Part shown: piece after piece, positions 8,737-17,011 of the stretch
Layout of the letters: each line of letters starts with the position of its first letter
Position numbering within the stretch: the stretch's first letter is position 1
Assembly (NCBI RefSeq): GCF_029869925.1
Contig: NZ_CP118605.1
Span: 3,686,001-3,750,000, forward strand
Direction of reading: 5' to 3'
Origin: Microbulbifer bruguierae
GTDB taxonomy: Bacteria; Pseudomonadota; Gammaproteobacteria; Pseudomonadales; Cellvibrionaceae
Length of the DNA stretch: 64,000 nucleotides
Program-made: the position numbers and the translations under genes
The notes under the pieces: model-generated
The model's input: the letters and a program-made list of their open reading frames with translations, nothing else
Told to the model about the DNA's origin: nothing
Database searches by the model: none

Positions 8737-10285
8737 GCCTGCCATGTATAACAAAGCGGCGGATTTCTGGGGTGCCAGCCGCGACTATTTTGCTGGTGCC
8801 TCACGCCTGAAAGTGGAAAACGGTCAACGCAGGGATTCCATGAATACTCATACGGTAGAAAAAATTGGCGGTACGTCCATGAGTGACTACCGCGCAGTAC
8901 GCGATAACATCATTCTGAAAAATGGCAGGGCGAAGGCAGAAGGCTTGTACCGGCGAGTTTTCGTGGTTTCTGCCTATGGTGGCATTACCGATATGCTGCT
9001 GGAACACAAAAAATCCGGGCGCCCAGGCGTGTTCGCCCTGTTCGCTGGCGCGGATGACGAGCGCGAGTGGTCGGATGCGGTCGCCGGGCTGCGCAGCCGC
9101 ATGCAGGAGATCAACGCCGGGTTGTTTACGGATCAGGTGACACTGGCCAAGGCCAACGGCTTTATCGGTGAGCGCCTGGACGACGCAGCCAATTGCCTGG
9201 CCGATCTCGAGCGGGTGTGCCAGCACGGACATTTCGCCCTGGAGGGGCATCTGGATGTGGTGAGTGAAATGCTTGCCAGTCTGGGGGAAGTACACAGTGC
9301 CTGGAATACCGTGCAGTTGCTGAAGCAGGAAGGGATCAACGCCCGCTTTATCGACCTGACAGGCTGGCGCGATGGTGAACACATGACCCTGGACGAGCGG
9401 ATCCAGCGCGCGTTTGCGGATGTGGATTTCGAAACCGAGCTGCCCATCGCCACCGGCTATGCGCACACCGCCGATGGCCTGATGAAAACCTTTGCGCGCG
9501 GATACAGTGAAATGACCTTCAGTCGCATCGCTGTTCTGACCGGCGCCAGTGAAGCGATTATTCACAAGGAATATCACCTGAGCAGTGCGGATCCGCGCCT
9601 TGTGGGTGAGGAGCAGGCGGTCCCCATTGGTCGCACCAATTACGATGTGGCGGATCAGCTGGCGAACCTGGGGATGGAAGCGATTCACCCGCGCGCTGCC
9701 AAGGGACTGCGGCAGAAACAGATTCCTCTGCGGGTAATGAATACCTTTGAGCCGGAACACCGCGGTACTCTGGTAACCGGCGATTATGTAAGCGACACAC
9801 CGCAGGTGGAAATCATCGCGGGGCGTAAAAACATCTATGCTGTTGAATGTTTCGATCAGGACATGATGGGCAGCATGACCAGTTACGACCGGGCGATCAA
9901 TGAGACCATCGCGCGCTTCAAGGGCAGCGTGGTGACCAAGGATACCAACGCCAATACCATCACCCACTATCTGGGTAGCAACCTGAAAACCGTCAAGCGG
10001 ATCAAAAGCGCGATCAATGAGCGCTTTCCGGATTGCGATATACAGGTGCGCAAAGTGGCTGTGGTTTCGGCCATCGGCAGCGACATGAAAACCTCCGGCA
10101 TGCTGTCGCGCGCGGTCAGCGCACTGGCCAGCTCTGGCATCAGTATTCTCGCGGTGCACCAGTCCATGCGACAGGTCGACATGCAATTCGTGGTCGACGA
10201 AAGCGACTATGAAAATGCCGTCAAAAGTCTCCACGCCGCACTGGTCGAAGTGCACGAGCACGGCGAAGCCATATGCGCAGCGTGA
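8723..10285 (+). CDS. ask_ect: Ectoine-cluster aspartate kinase (Ask_Ect)
   Basis: This aspartokinase phosphorylates L-aspartate and feeds aspartate-semialdehyde into ectoine synthesis. The kinase core starts with [12 protein letters not shown] and includes [20 protein letters not shown] and the Ser/Thr-rich nucleotide-binding region. C-terminal ACT domains appear around [12 protein letters not shown] and [21 protein letters not shown]. Ask_Ect enzymes are a specialised paralogue that escapes normal amino-acid feedback. Two starts are possible. The ATG at 8723 gives 520 residues, overlaps ectC and has a GAAGAGG-like site. The ATG at 8840, preceded by AGGGA, gives 481 residues, nearer the usual ~475. 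The extra N-terminal segment has normal codon use, so I kept the longer form without certainty. Confidence 0.93.
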   Translation: MTKNKPAMYNKAADFWGASRDYFAGASRLKVENGQRRDSMNTHTVEKIGGTSMSDYRAVRDNIILKNGRAKAEGLYRRVFVVSAYGGITDMLLEHKKSGRPGVFALFAGADDEREWSDAVAGLRSRMQEINAGLFTDQVTLAKANGFIGERLDDAANCLADLERVCQHGHFALEGHLDVVSEMLASLGEVHSAWNTVQLLKQEGINARFIDLTGWRDGEHMTLDERIQRAFADVDFETELPIATGYAHTADGLMKTFARGYSEMTFSRIAVLTGASEAIIHKEYHLSSADPRLVGEEQAVPIGRTNYDVADQLANLGMEAIHPRAAKGLRQKQIPLRVMNTFEPEHRGTLVTGDYVSDTPQVEIIAGRKNIYAVECFDQDMMGSMTSYDRAINETIARFKGSVVTKDTNANTITHYLGSNLKTVKRIKSAINERFPDCDIQVRKVAVVSAIGSDMKTSGMLSRAVSALASSGISILAVHQSMRQVDMQFVVDESDYENAVKSLHAALVEVHEHGEAICAA

Positions 10286-11274
10286 TGTCTCGTTTGAAGT
10301 TCTCACTGCCGTCAGCATTGCTGGCGGCAGTGTTGTTTGTAGCCCTGCTTTTCCCTGCCGAGCGCCTGTTGGCTCAGGACTCGAAAGATGTGCCACCGCC
10401 AGTGGTGACCCAGAAAGAAAAGGCGGAAACGCAGCAGAAAGTACAGGAACTGGAGCAAGCGGCGCAGGCTGTGGACAAGCTGGACAAGGCGCTGTACTCG
10501 CCATTTATTGAGCGCTATGTGCTGGATGAGCTGAAACAACTGCGAGTGGATATGGCCGCGCAGAAGGTTTCCCTCACCGAGAATATTGTCGACCGTCAGT
10601 TGAGTGCCGCGGACAAGGCGATTACCTACGCCACCGATACCATCACCTATTTCTTTTACCTGATCGCGGGCTTCAGTTCCCTGCTGGTGATCATGGGTTG
10701 GACGTCCATCCGCGACGTAAAGGAAAAAGTGCACACCCTGGCCAATCAGGAAATTTCCAGCCTGGTGGAACAATACGAAGAACGCCTGCGCAGCATTGAA
10801 GAACAGTTGTCGGAAAAAACCCAGCATATCGAACACAACCGCGACGAGATCGAACTCACCCAGGAAATCCATTCCCTGTGGCTGCGCGCCGGTCGTGAAC
10901 AGACACCCACGGGCAAAATTGCTGTTTACGACCAGATACTCAAATTGCGCAAGGACGACGGTGAGGCCCTGACCTACAAGGCGGATGCCGTGCTCGAACT
11001 GGACGAACCCCAGTGGGCCATCAACCTCTGCCTGCAGGCATTGCAGATCGACAGCCAGAACGGCAATGCCTATTACCAGCTCGCCTGCGCTTATGCCTAT
11101 CTCGAACAGTGGGAGGATTCCATCAGCTATTTACAGAAGGCGCTGGATATTTCCCCCGCGTATCGGGATGAAGCGCTGGAAGACTCCGCATTTGACCGCT
11201 TGTACGAACGCGCGGAGTTTTCCGAGTTAATGGGGATTCAACCGGATAAGGGGAAGCCGCAAGTCCCTGAATAG
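10273..11274 (+). CDS. Membrane-anchored coiled-coil/TPR protein in the ectoine operon
   Basis: This 333-residue protein is not a known ectoine enzyme. It has an N-terminal signal or anchor helix (about residues 8-34, ending AERLLAQ), then a charged helical stretch. A second hydrophobic helix follows (about 122-142, ITYFFYLIAGFSSLLVIMGW), then a likely coiled coil, and two or three TPR-like repeats occupy the last third (SQNGNAYYQLACAYAYLEQWEDS). The topology puts a short loop in the periplasm and the TPRs in the cytoplasm. The gene overlaps the end of ask_ect by 13 bases, and a TGATG stop/start also occurs at 10283, so it is translationally coupled to ectoine synthesis. A role in osmotic signalling or assembly is inference. 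Confidence 0.85.
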   Translation: MRSVMSRLKFSLPSALLAAVLFVALLFPAERLLAQDSKDVPPPVVTQKEKAETQQKVQELEQAAQAVDKLDKALYSPFIERYVLDELKQLRVDMAAQKVSLTENIVDRQLSAADKAITYATDTITYFFYLIAGFSSLLVIMGWTSIRDVKEKVHTLANQEISSLVEQYEERLRSIEEQLSEKTQHIEHNRDEIELTQEIHSLWLRAGREQTPTGKIAVYDQILKLRKDDGEALTYKADAVLELDEPQWAINLCLQALQIDSQNGNAYYQLACAYAYLEQWEDSISYLQKALDISPAYRDEALEDSAFDRLYERAEFSELMGIQPDKGKPQVPE

Positions 11275-11335
11275 ATCGCGTTGATGTATACAAATTGAAT
11301 AAAAAATATAAAAAATTCATTGGAGGGGAGTGACC

Positions 11336-12754
11336 ATGCTGCTCAGTTTTCTGTTTTTTCTTACCCTGTTTGCCGCAGTGGGCATCAGTTCATACCGGAA
11401 AAGTCGCGGTACCAAAAAGGACTACTACCTGGCGAGCCAGGATATATCCCCAATGCTCGTGGGCCTTTCCGCGGTAGCCACCAATAACAGCGGCTATATG
11501 TTTATCGGCGTGATCGGTTACACCTACGCCACTGGCCTTGCGTCTATCTGGTTGATGCTGGGATGGATTCTGGGGGATTTCCTCGGTTCCCTGTGGATGC
11601 ACAAAAACCTGCGTGAAGCGGCAAAGCGTAGCGGCGAATCCAGTTACGCTGGTGTGCTAGCCTGCTGGCAAGGTGGCCGCTTTGGCAACTGGCAAAAGCT
11701 CGCGGGGCTTCTCTCTCTTTTATTCCTACTGGCTTACGCCAGTGCGCAGCTGGTCGCCGGCGGCAAGGCGCTGTATGTGGTGCTGGACCTTCCGCAATGG
11801 AGTGGCGCGGTGATCGGCGGTGTTATTGTTGCGGCATACTGTCTTGCCGGCGGTATCCGCGCGTCCATCTGGACAGACGCAGCCCAGTCGCTGGTGATGG
11901 TGGTGGCGATGGGCACACTGCTGTTTGTGGCGACGCAATCCGTGGGCGGTCTCTCTGCGGCGTGGCAGAAAATGGGGCAGGTGGAGGGGTTCCTTAACTG
12001 GTATCCGCAGGATCTGTTGTTGCCGGGATTGGCGGGCGGAGTTCTGTTTGCCCTGAGCTGGCTGTTTGCGGGTATTTCGGTGGTCGGCCAGCCCCATGTG
12101 ATGGTGCGGTTTATGGCCCTGAACGATGCTGGCCGCATGGTGCAGGCACGCTGCTGGTATTACCTGTGGTTTACGATTTTTTATTTTATGGCCACTGGCG
12201 TGGGCATGTTGTCGCGGATTCTGCTGAATGCTTCGGGTTCTTTTGATGCGGAGCTGGCGTTGCCGATGATGGCGATGGAGCTGTTGTCGCCGGTAATGGT
12301 GGGGCTGATTCTCGCCGGTATTTTTGCCGCAACCATGTCGACGGCGGACTCTCTCGTGCTCAGCTGCTCCGCCGCACTGACGCACGACCTGCTGCCCCAG
12401 CGCGTAGAAAGCACGCGCCTGCTGAAGATCGCGACCCTTGGTATTACCACCGCGGCGGTGGCCTGGGCACTGTTGAACAAGCAGAGTGTGTTCAGTCTGG
12501 TGGTCATGAGCTGGTCTGCTCTGGCTTCGGCCTTTGCGCCCCTGCTGATGGTTCTTGCCGCCGGAGGCAAACCCTCACAGAAACTGGCGATTGTCATGAG
12601 TGTGCTGGGGCTCGCCACGGCACTGGTGTGGCGTTGGCTTGGGTGGCATGCACATATTTATGAAGGTATGCCGGGGATTTTGATGGGGCTTTTCGTTTTT
12701 GTTGTCGGGCGAGTTTTGGAGCGGGACTCGGTTGGTCGTGCTGTTAATGCCTGA
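11336..12754 (+). CDS. Sodium:solute symporter (SSS family, PutP-like) linked to ectoine genes
   Basis: This is a polytopic membrane protein of 472 residues with about 12-13 hydrophobic helices and SSS-family signatures: SRGTKKDYYLASQDISP near the N-terminus, a Na+-site region rich in small residues, GGIRASIWTDAAQSLVMV and FAATMSTADSLVLSCSAAL. Such proteins take up proline, betaine, ectoine or related solutes with Na+. Its place right after ask_ect and the TPR gene suggests uptake or recapture of ectoine or another compatible solute. The ATG at 11336 follows a strong GGAGGGGAG site, so I prefer it to the in-frame GTG six bases earlier. Confidence 0.9.
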   Translation: MLLSFLFFLTLFAAVGISSYRKSRGTKKDYYLASQDISPMLVGLSAVATNNSGYMFIGVIGYTYATGLASIWLMLGWILGDFLGSLWMHKNLREAAKRSGESSYAGVLACWQGGRFGNWQKLAGLLSLLFLLAYASAQLVAGGKALYVVLDLPQWSGAVIGGVIVAAYCLAGGIRASIWTDAAQSLVMVVAMGTLLFVATQSVGGLSAAWQKMGQVEGFLNWYPQDLLLPGLAGGVLFALSWLFAGISVVGQPHVMVRFMALNDAGRMVQARCWYYLWFTIFYFMATGVGMLSRILLNASGSFDAELALPMMAMELLSPVMVGLILAGIFAATMSTADSLVLSCSAALTHDLLPQRVESTRLLKIATLGITTAAVAWALLNKQSVFSLVVMSWSALASAFAPLLMVLAAGGKPSQKLAIVMSVLGLATALVWRWLGWHAHIYEGMPGILMGLFVFVVGRVLERDSVGRAVNA

Positions 12755-12813
12755 TATCCACAGCCCCTATCCACAGTCCCGTAAAGCTGACAAAGTAAAA
12801 ATCTAGAATCGAA

Positions 12814-12925
12814 GGCAAGGTGCCGGGCATTCCATTTCAGGAGCGTCGGCGACAGGGATGTCGCCGACGCAGCGTACAGGGATGTATTCACAGCGGTCCT
12901 GAAAAGGAATGCCCGGTGCTTTGCC
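12814..12925. repeat. Composite palindromic intergenic element (REP/MITE-like)
   Basis: Two 29-base arms (12814-12842 and 12897-12925) form an imperfect inverted repeat, sharing the inner block CCGGGCATTCC with few mismatches. Between them sits a perfect 11-base hairpin, GCGTCGGCGAC (12843-12853) against GTCGCCGACGC (12860-12870). The layout resembles REP doublets or short palindromic non-autonomous elements. The right part, 12887-12932, matches 40752-40797 at 37 of 46 positions without gaps, so the family is dispersed in this genome. It may also stop or stabilise the symporter transcript. Confidence 0.75.
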
Positions 12926-12987
12926 GCCACAGTTGCCTGAACAGGGCTCGAACCGCCAACCCCGAACCCAAAAGTAAAGCCCAAAAA

Positions 12988-13021
12988 ACAAGAAACCCGG
13001 CACGAAGGCCGGATTTCTTGT
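12988..13021 (-). terminator. Rho-independent terminator of yceI
   Basis: An inverted repeat (12988-13001 and 13008-13021, one mismatch) forms a GC-rich stem closed by CCGGC/GCCGG. Read on the minus strand it is followed by TTTTTTGG, the usual T-tract, just after the yceI stop. On the plus strand there is no comparable T-tract. Confidence 0.75.
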
Positions 13022-13047
13022 CCATCCTGTGAGACGGAAATCAGTAA

Positions 13048-13614
13048 TTACTGACGAATACCTTCCACATCCAGAATCATTTCCACGGTCTGGGATGCCG
13101 GGCCCAGGTCGTAGTCGATGCCGAAGTCTTTCAGTTTGAATTCAGTGGTGCCAGTGAAACCCTGGCGGTAGCCGCCCCAGGGATCATTGCCGCCGCCGAT
13201 TTCGGTCACGTCGATGCTGATCGGCTTGGTGACACCGTGCAGGGTCAGGTCGCCTTTCAGAACCGCTTTGCCATTGCCCTTGGACTCAAAAGCCGTGCTT
13301 TTGAACGTGGCGGTCGGGTACTTGGCCACGTCCAGGAAATCCTTGCCGCGCAGGTGCTTGTCGCGCTCTGCGTGGTTGCTGTTCAGGCTGGTGGTGTCCA
13401 CGGTCACCTCAACGGAGGAAGCTTCCGGCTTGCTTTCGTCGTATACAAAGCTGCCGTCAAACTTGTCGAAACGGCCGTACAGCCAGCTGTAACCCAGGTG
13501 CTTGATGCGGAACTGGACAAACGCGTGCGCGCCTTTGGTGTCGAACTTGTATTCGGCAGCCTGGGCCGTCGCGCCGATCAGGGTGGCAAATAACAGAACT
13601 GCGAGTTTTTTCAT
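13048..13614 (-). CDS. yceI: YceI-family periplasmic lipocalin-like protein
   Basis: The 188-residue product has a clear Sec signal peptide (MKKLAVLLFATLIGATAQAA). The YceI fold follows: EYKFDTKGAHAFVQFRIKHLG, DKHLRGKDFLDVAKYPTATF, KGDLTLHGVTKPISIDV and DFGIDYDLG. YceI proteins are extended beta-barrel lipocalins that bind isoprenoid chains such as ubiquinone-type lipids. The open frame continues to 13842, but that extension reads through a 13-base tandem repeat and the cytochrome gene. The ATG at 13614 with AGGAAGAG upstream is the real start. The gene follows cytochrome b561 on the same strand, the same order as E. coli yceJ-yceI. Confidence 0.93.
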   Translation of the reverse strand: MKKLAVLLFATLIGATAQAAEYKFDTKGAHAFVQFRIKHLGYSWLYGRFDKFDGSFVYDESKPEASSVEVTVDTTSLNSNHAERDKHLRGKDFLDVAKYPTATFKSTAFESKGNGKAVLKGDLTLHGVTKPISIDVTEIGGGNDPWGGYRQGFTGTTEFKLKDFGIDYDLGPASQTVEMILDVEGIRQ

Positions 13615-13628
13615 GGTCTCTTCCTGCT

Positions 13629-13693
13629 TGTTGTGAATCGTTGTTGTGAATTGATGTTGTGAATCGATGTTGTGAATCGATGTTGTTGATCGT
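13629..13693. repeat. Five tandem copies of a 13-base unit
   Basis: The unit TGTTGTGAATCGA is repeated five times in register (copies start at 13629, 13642, 13655, 13668 and 13681), the first and last being degenerate. It fills most of the gap between the cytochrome b561 stop and the yceI ribosome site, so it lies in the 5' leader of yceI. A second 13-base array beginning with the same TGTTG lies at 48546-48597. Confidence 0.9.
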
Positions 13694-13718
13694 GATTTAT
13701 ACGTTGCGGCGGTAGTGC

Positions 13719-14276
13719 TCAATCGCCTTTGGGGGTGAGCCCAAGCATCTTGCGCAGCGTGGCATCGCGGTTGACGAAGTGATGCTTGAACGCTGCCAGT
13801 CCATGGAAAGCCACCAGTCCCATCAGTGTCCAGGCCAGCCACTTGTGAATCGTCCCGGCGATATCCTCCTGATTCTCCAGCCCCTGAAGAGTGGCCGGTA
13901 CACTGAACCAGTTGAATACCTCAATCTCGCGGCCATCGGCGGTGGAAATCAGGTAGCCGGTAACGGATATGGCGAGCAACAGTAAATAGATCATCCAATG
14001 GGCTGCGCCGGCTGCCAACTGCTGCCAGCGGGGGGCGGGTTCCGCTGTCGGGCTGACGTTCAGCCAGCGCCAAAGCAAGCGCGCCAGCAGCAGGATCAAA
14101 AGAAGGATGCCCACGGATTTGTGCAGATCCGGCCCCTGACGGTACCAGGGGTCGTAATAGGACAAGCCGCGCATCCACCAGCCCAGGGCGAACATACCGA
14201 TGATGGCCGGCGCCATCAGCCAGTGGAAAGCGACTGCTACCCAGCCGTAATGGGTTTCGCTGTTGCGGGACTGCAC
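13719..14276 (-). CDS. yceJ: Cytochrome b561 family membrane protein
   Basis: This 185-residue protein has four hydrophobic helices and histidines placed as in di-haem CybB-type cytochrome b561: AVAFHWLMA in helix 1, DLHKSVG in helix 2, TIHKWLAW and ALVAFHGLAAFKHHF near the C-terminus. It should carry electrons between the quinone pool and a periplasmic partner. The downstream yceI encodes an isoprenoid-binding periplasmic protein, and the yceJ-yceI pairing is common in proteobacteria, which supports quinone-linked redox chemistry. The short product and topology match the family; E. coli yceJ is the closest analogue I can name. Confidence 0.92.
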   Translation of the reverse strand: MQSRNSETHYGWVAVAFHWLMAPAIIGMFALGWWMRGLSYYDPWYRQGPDLHKSVGILLLILLLARLLWRWLNVSPTAEPAPRWQQLAAGAAHWMIYLLLLAISVTGYLISTADGREIEVFNWFSVPATLQGLENQEDIAGTIHKWLAWTLMGLVAFHGLAAFKHHFVNRDATLRKMLGLTPKGD

Positions 14277-14463
14277 TTGTGCGGAGCCTCCAAAGAAATT
14301 CGAAAGGCTGGATTATAAAAAAATTATTTTGCGTGAATAGCGCAAAAAGCCGGAACTATTTTTCGAAAAATTCGTACCGGGGCAAATTGCGAATGGCTAT
14401 TACAGGCCATGGGTCTGCGCTATGAGCTGCACTATCAGCGGAACGGGCAGACTAACGGGGAGA

Positions 14464-15165
14464 CTATTGGTGAGAAGCGTGTTGGCGCTCGGCCGCGTTC
14501 AGAACCTTGCCGAGCAATGTGGGGTCCAGATTGGTGCGACTGCTGAGCTGGCGTGTGAGCCAGTTGAGGTCGTGGCTGGGGGCGGTGTCGGTATCGCCGT
14601 TTTCCATTGCCATCTGCTCCAGCTGCCAGATGACATCCAGCAACAGACTGGGCTCCAGAGGTTGATCTTCCTCAATGGAGAACAGTTGATCTTCCAGCTG
14701 GTCGAGGTCCCGGCGCTTTACCACCAGCTCCGCGTAATTGGGATACCAGCGGCTGCTGAAGGGCTCGGGGCGCCGGCTGAAGTCAAACGTGATACTCAGG
14801 CGGTTGCCGTTGGCGTCTTTCAGTACCGGGGTGTCGTTTTCCTCCGCCGGCAGCGCGGGGCGCTGGCGCAGTATGCCGACGATGGCGCGCCAGTCGCCGC
14901 TGTGTTCCGGGCACAGGCGCAGGGGCTGGGTCAGTTCGATATCGGGCTTGTCCGGGTGATCCAAATAAGTGAGCTGCTGGCCGGGGCGGTACCAGTAGAG
15001 GTCCAGCCTGTGGTCTTCTGCGAGGCGCGCCAGGTCGTCACTGGTGAGGGGTTCTTCCGACAGGGCGCTCAGGTGGTCCACAGCCTGCTGTACGCTGAGC
15101 CAGCGCCGCATATGGAAGGGTTTGCCACCGGATTTATTGCTTTTTCTGCTACCCGCCGTCGCCAT
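14464..15165 (-). CDS. Conserved-looking hypothetical cytoplasmic protein
   Basis: This 233-residue product has no signal peptide or membrane helix. The first 20 residues are basic (SRKSNKSGGKPFHMRRW). They are followed by a short helix-turn-helix-like segment (LSVQQAVDHLSALSEEPLTSDDLARLAEDH), which resembles the start of MerR-like or excisionase-like folds, then a mixed beta region and an acidic helix. A DNA-related role is only a guess. It lies alone between corA and cytochrome b561 with clear codon bias, so it is very likely a real gene. I do not recognise the family. Confidence 0.7.
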   Translation of the reverse strand: MATAGSRKSNKSGGKPFHMRRWLSVQQAVDHLSALSEEPLTSDDLARLAEDHRLDLYWYRPGQQLTYLDHPDKPDIELTQPLRLCPEHSGDWRAIVGILRQRPALPAEENDTPVLKDANGNRLSITFDFSRRPEPFSSRWYPNYAELVVKRRDLDQLEDQLFSIEEDQPLEPSLLLDVIWQLEQMAMENGDTDTAPSHDLNWLTRQLSSRTNLDPTLLGKVLNAAERQHASHQ

Positions 15166-15288
15166 TGCTATTCCATGTCCCTGGCTTTTTACCCATAAAG
15201 GTTAGCAGTCGGCGGTGAACGTTGTGGGCGCGGGGGCCGCGTCAGCGGGACCTCGGCGCCAGTTATCGCGGGCAACTAATGCCAGTAG

Positions 15289-16242
15289 TTACAGCCAGCC
15301 CTTTTTTTTGAAGTACAAATACGGCGCCATTCCCGCCATCAACATCAATCCCAGCGCCCAGGGGTAGCCCAGCAGCCATTGCAGCTCCGGCATATGGTCG
15401 AAGTTCATGCCGTAGATACTGGCGACCATGGTGGGGGGCAGGAAGACCACGGCGGCGATGGAGAAGATCTTGATGATCTTGTTCTGTTCGATGCTGATAA
15501 AGCCCTGGGTGGAGTCCATCAGAAAGTTGATTTTCTCGAACAGGAAGGTGGTGTGGGACATCAGGGTGTCGATGTCGCGCAGTATGCCCCAGCAGGTTTC
15601 ACGCAGTTCCGGGTCGTCTTTCAGGTGGCGCTGGAGGAAGGCGATAGAGCGCTGGGTGTCCATCAGGCAGAGGCGGATTTTGCCGTTGGAGTCTTCCAGT
15701 TTGGCCAGGTGATCGATGGCTTCTTCCAGGTCGGCTTCTTCGTCTTCCAGTACCAGGTGGCTGACTTCGCCCAGTTTCAGGTAGTTGTCTTCCAGGGCGT
15801 CGGCGAGGTTTTCGACCTTCTGATCGAACAGCAGGGTCAGCAGTTCCTGGGCGTTGTGGGCTTCTACCTGGTTGCGGCGGGCGCGCATGCGCAGCAGGCG
15901 GAAGTCGGCCAGTTCGCTTTCGCGCACGGTGATCAGGCGCTGGGGCTGGAGGATGAAGGCGACGGTGGCGGTGTCGTGGCGGCCTTCGCTCTGGGTCAGG
16001 TAGAGGGAGTGCACATGGATGCCGGCCGCGTCCACAAAATAGCGGGCGGAAGACTCGAGTTCTTCCACGTCTTCGGATTCCGGCAGCTCGGTACGCAGCA
16101 GCTGCTCCAGCAGGTCGCGCTCATTTTCTTCCGGGTCCTGCAGGTCAATCCAGGCGGATTCCGATAGGTCCTGGTTGCTGTAGTCGCTTCCGGCATAGGT
16201 TTCTTTGATCTTGCCGCGTTGAATTTCGAACAGTCTCAGCAT
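15289..16242 (-). CDS. corA: CorA-family magnesium/divalent metal transporter
   Basis: The 317-residue protein ends in two transmembrane helices separated by the CorA signature YGMNF (in ASIYGMNFDHMPEL), followed by WALGLMLMAGMAPYLYFKKKGWL. The long N-terminal part is helical and acidic, forming the cytoplasmic funnel, with ISIEQNKIIKIFSIAAVVFLPPTMVAS leading into the pore helix. It should form a pentameric channel for Mg2+ or Co2+/Ni2+. Its length matches CorA, and it stands as a single gene. Confidence 0.95.
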   Translation of the reverse strand: MLRLFEIQRGKIKETYAGSDYSNQDLSESAWIDLQDPEENERDLLEQLLRTELPESEDVEELESSARYFVDAAGIHVHSLYLTQSEGRHDTATVAFILQPQRLITVRESELADFRLLRMRARRNQVEAHNAQELLTLLFDQKVENLADALEDNYLKLGEVSHLVLEDEEADLEEAIDHLAKLEDSNGKIRLCLMDTQRSIAFLQRHLKDDPELRETCWGILRDIDTLMSHTTFLFEKINFLMDSTQGFISIEQNKIIKIFSIAAVVFLPPTMVASIYGMNFDHMPELQWLLGYPWALGLMLMAGMAPYLYFKKKGWL

Positions 16243-16371
16243 TACCGCTTCCTTGGCTGATAGTTTTTGCTTTGCGGCATGGTGTCAGTCTACTGGTCAC
16301 AAATCAATTGCCCCCCACCTATCGCGTAGGGGGCGGCAGAGCAGGAGCGGTATCGGGCTGTAGGAAAACAA

Positions 16372-16809
16372 TCACAGCCAGGTCGGCAGCTGCGCCCGTA
16401 TTGCCTCCACATCGCTGGTGGTCAGGTTTTTGCGGGATTCCCCGGCAATGGTGGCGAGGGTAGGGGGGCTCATGGAGTGCCGCAGGCTGCCGGCCATGGA
16501 CGGCTCGGCGACGATATACAGCCGGTCGAAACGCCCCTGTTGTCGCCCCTGTTCCAGAGCGTGGGCAATGTCCCGTGCAAACTTCTGCTCGCCCTGTTTG
16601 CGCAGGTCGGTGGGCTCTGCCATGGCGTGACGCCCCAGACCATTGCTGTCGAAGGCGCGCCCGGGGGCATCACTGAGCAACTCCCTGCCCTTCATGCGTC
16701 CTTCCGGATACACCAGTGCGTCGATTTCATGAAGCGTTCCCGCGCGCTTTTCCGCTTCAAACAGGCGCGCGTGAGTATGGTTTGCTACCAGAACCCAGGC
16801 TTTTGACAT
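16372..16809 (-). CDS. Host-attachment (baeRF-like) small protein
   Basis: The 145-residue product matches the pattern annotated as 'protein required for attachment to host cells': MSKAWVLVANHTHARLFEA at the N-terminus, a middle block GRHAMAEPTDLRKQGEQKFARDIAHAL, and LYIVAEPSMAGSLRHSM leading to a C-terminal LTTSDVEAIRAQLP. The fold is related to the archaeal eRF1 middle domain. In free-living marine bacteria the role is unknown, and the family name comes from plant-associated bacteria. It is divergent from a CBS-domain gene, a neighbourhood that suggests a stress-linked cluster. Confidence 0.82.
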   Translation of the reverse strand: MSKAWVLVANHTHARLFEAEKRAGTLHEIDALVYPEGRMKGRELLSDAPGRAFDSNGLGRHAMAEPTDLRKQGEQKFARDIAHALEQGRQQGRFDRLYIVAEPSMAGSLRHSMSPPTLATIAGESRKNLTTSDVEAIRAQLPTWL

Positions 16810-16871
16810 GGCCGTATACCTCTTTTTTTACAGGTTGCCGCTTTGTGCTTCTACTCAACTCCCAGATAGCG

Positions 16872-16906
16872 CTCCCATTTTCACTCCCATTTTGTACTCC
16901 CATGTT
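16872..16906. repeat. Three short direct repeats before the CBS gene
   Basis: CTCCCATTTT occurs at 16872-16881 and 16884-16893, and CTCCCATGTT at 16897-16906. They lie in the divergent promoter region between the host-attachment gene and the CBS gene. They could be activator half-sites or a small slippage product. Confidence 0.6.
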
Positions 16907-17011
16907 GAATGGTATAGCGGTGCGGGTCGGGTTCGTAGTCGTAGCTCGCTGGGGTCTCACTATCATTCCGTACAGGGATCTGCCAAGAATCGACCGAACT
17001 GGAGGTGTGTG

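Noticed and set aside
8801..10504. 567-residue open frame on the minus strand
   Set aside because: It lies opposite ask_ect and the TPR gene start. The plus-strand product is an obvious aspartokinase, so this is a high-GC antisense frame.
6218..12754. Hydroxyectoine synthesis (ectD)
   Set aside because: No ectoine hydroxylase gene lies in or next to the cluster; the operon stops with the symporter.
13629..13693. CRISPR array
   Set aside because: Repeats are 13 bases with no spacers and there are no cas genes, so this is a simple tandem repeat.
13615..13842. N-terminal extension of yceI reading through the tandem repeat
   Set aside because: A typical signal peptide and ribosome site mark the start at 13614; the extension only translates the 13-base repeats and part of the cytochrome gene.
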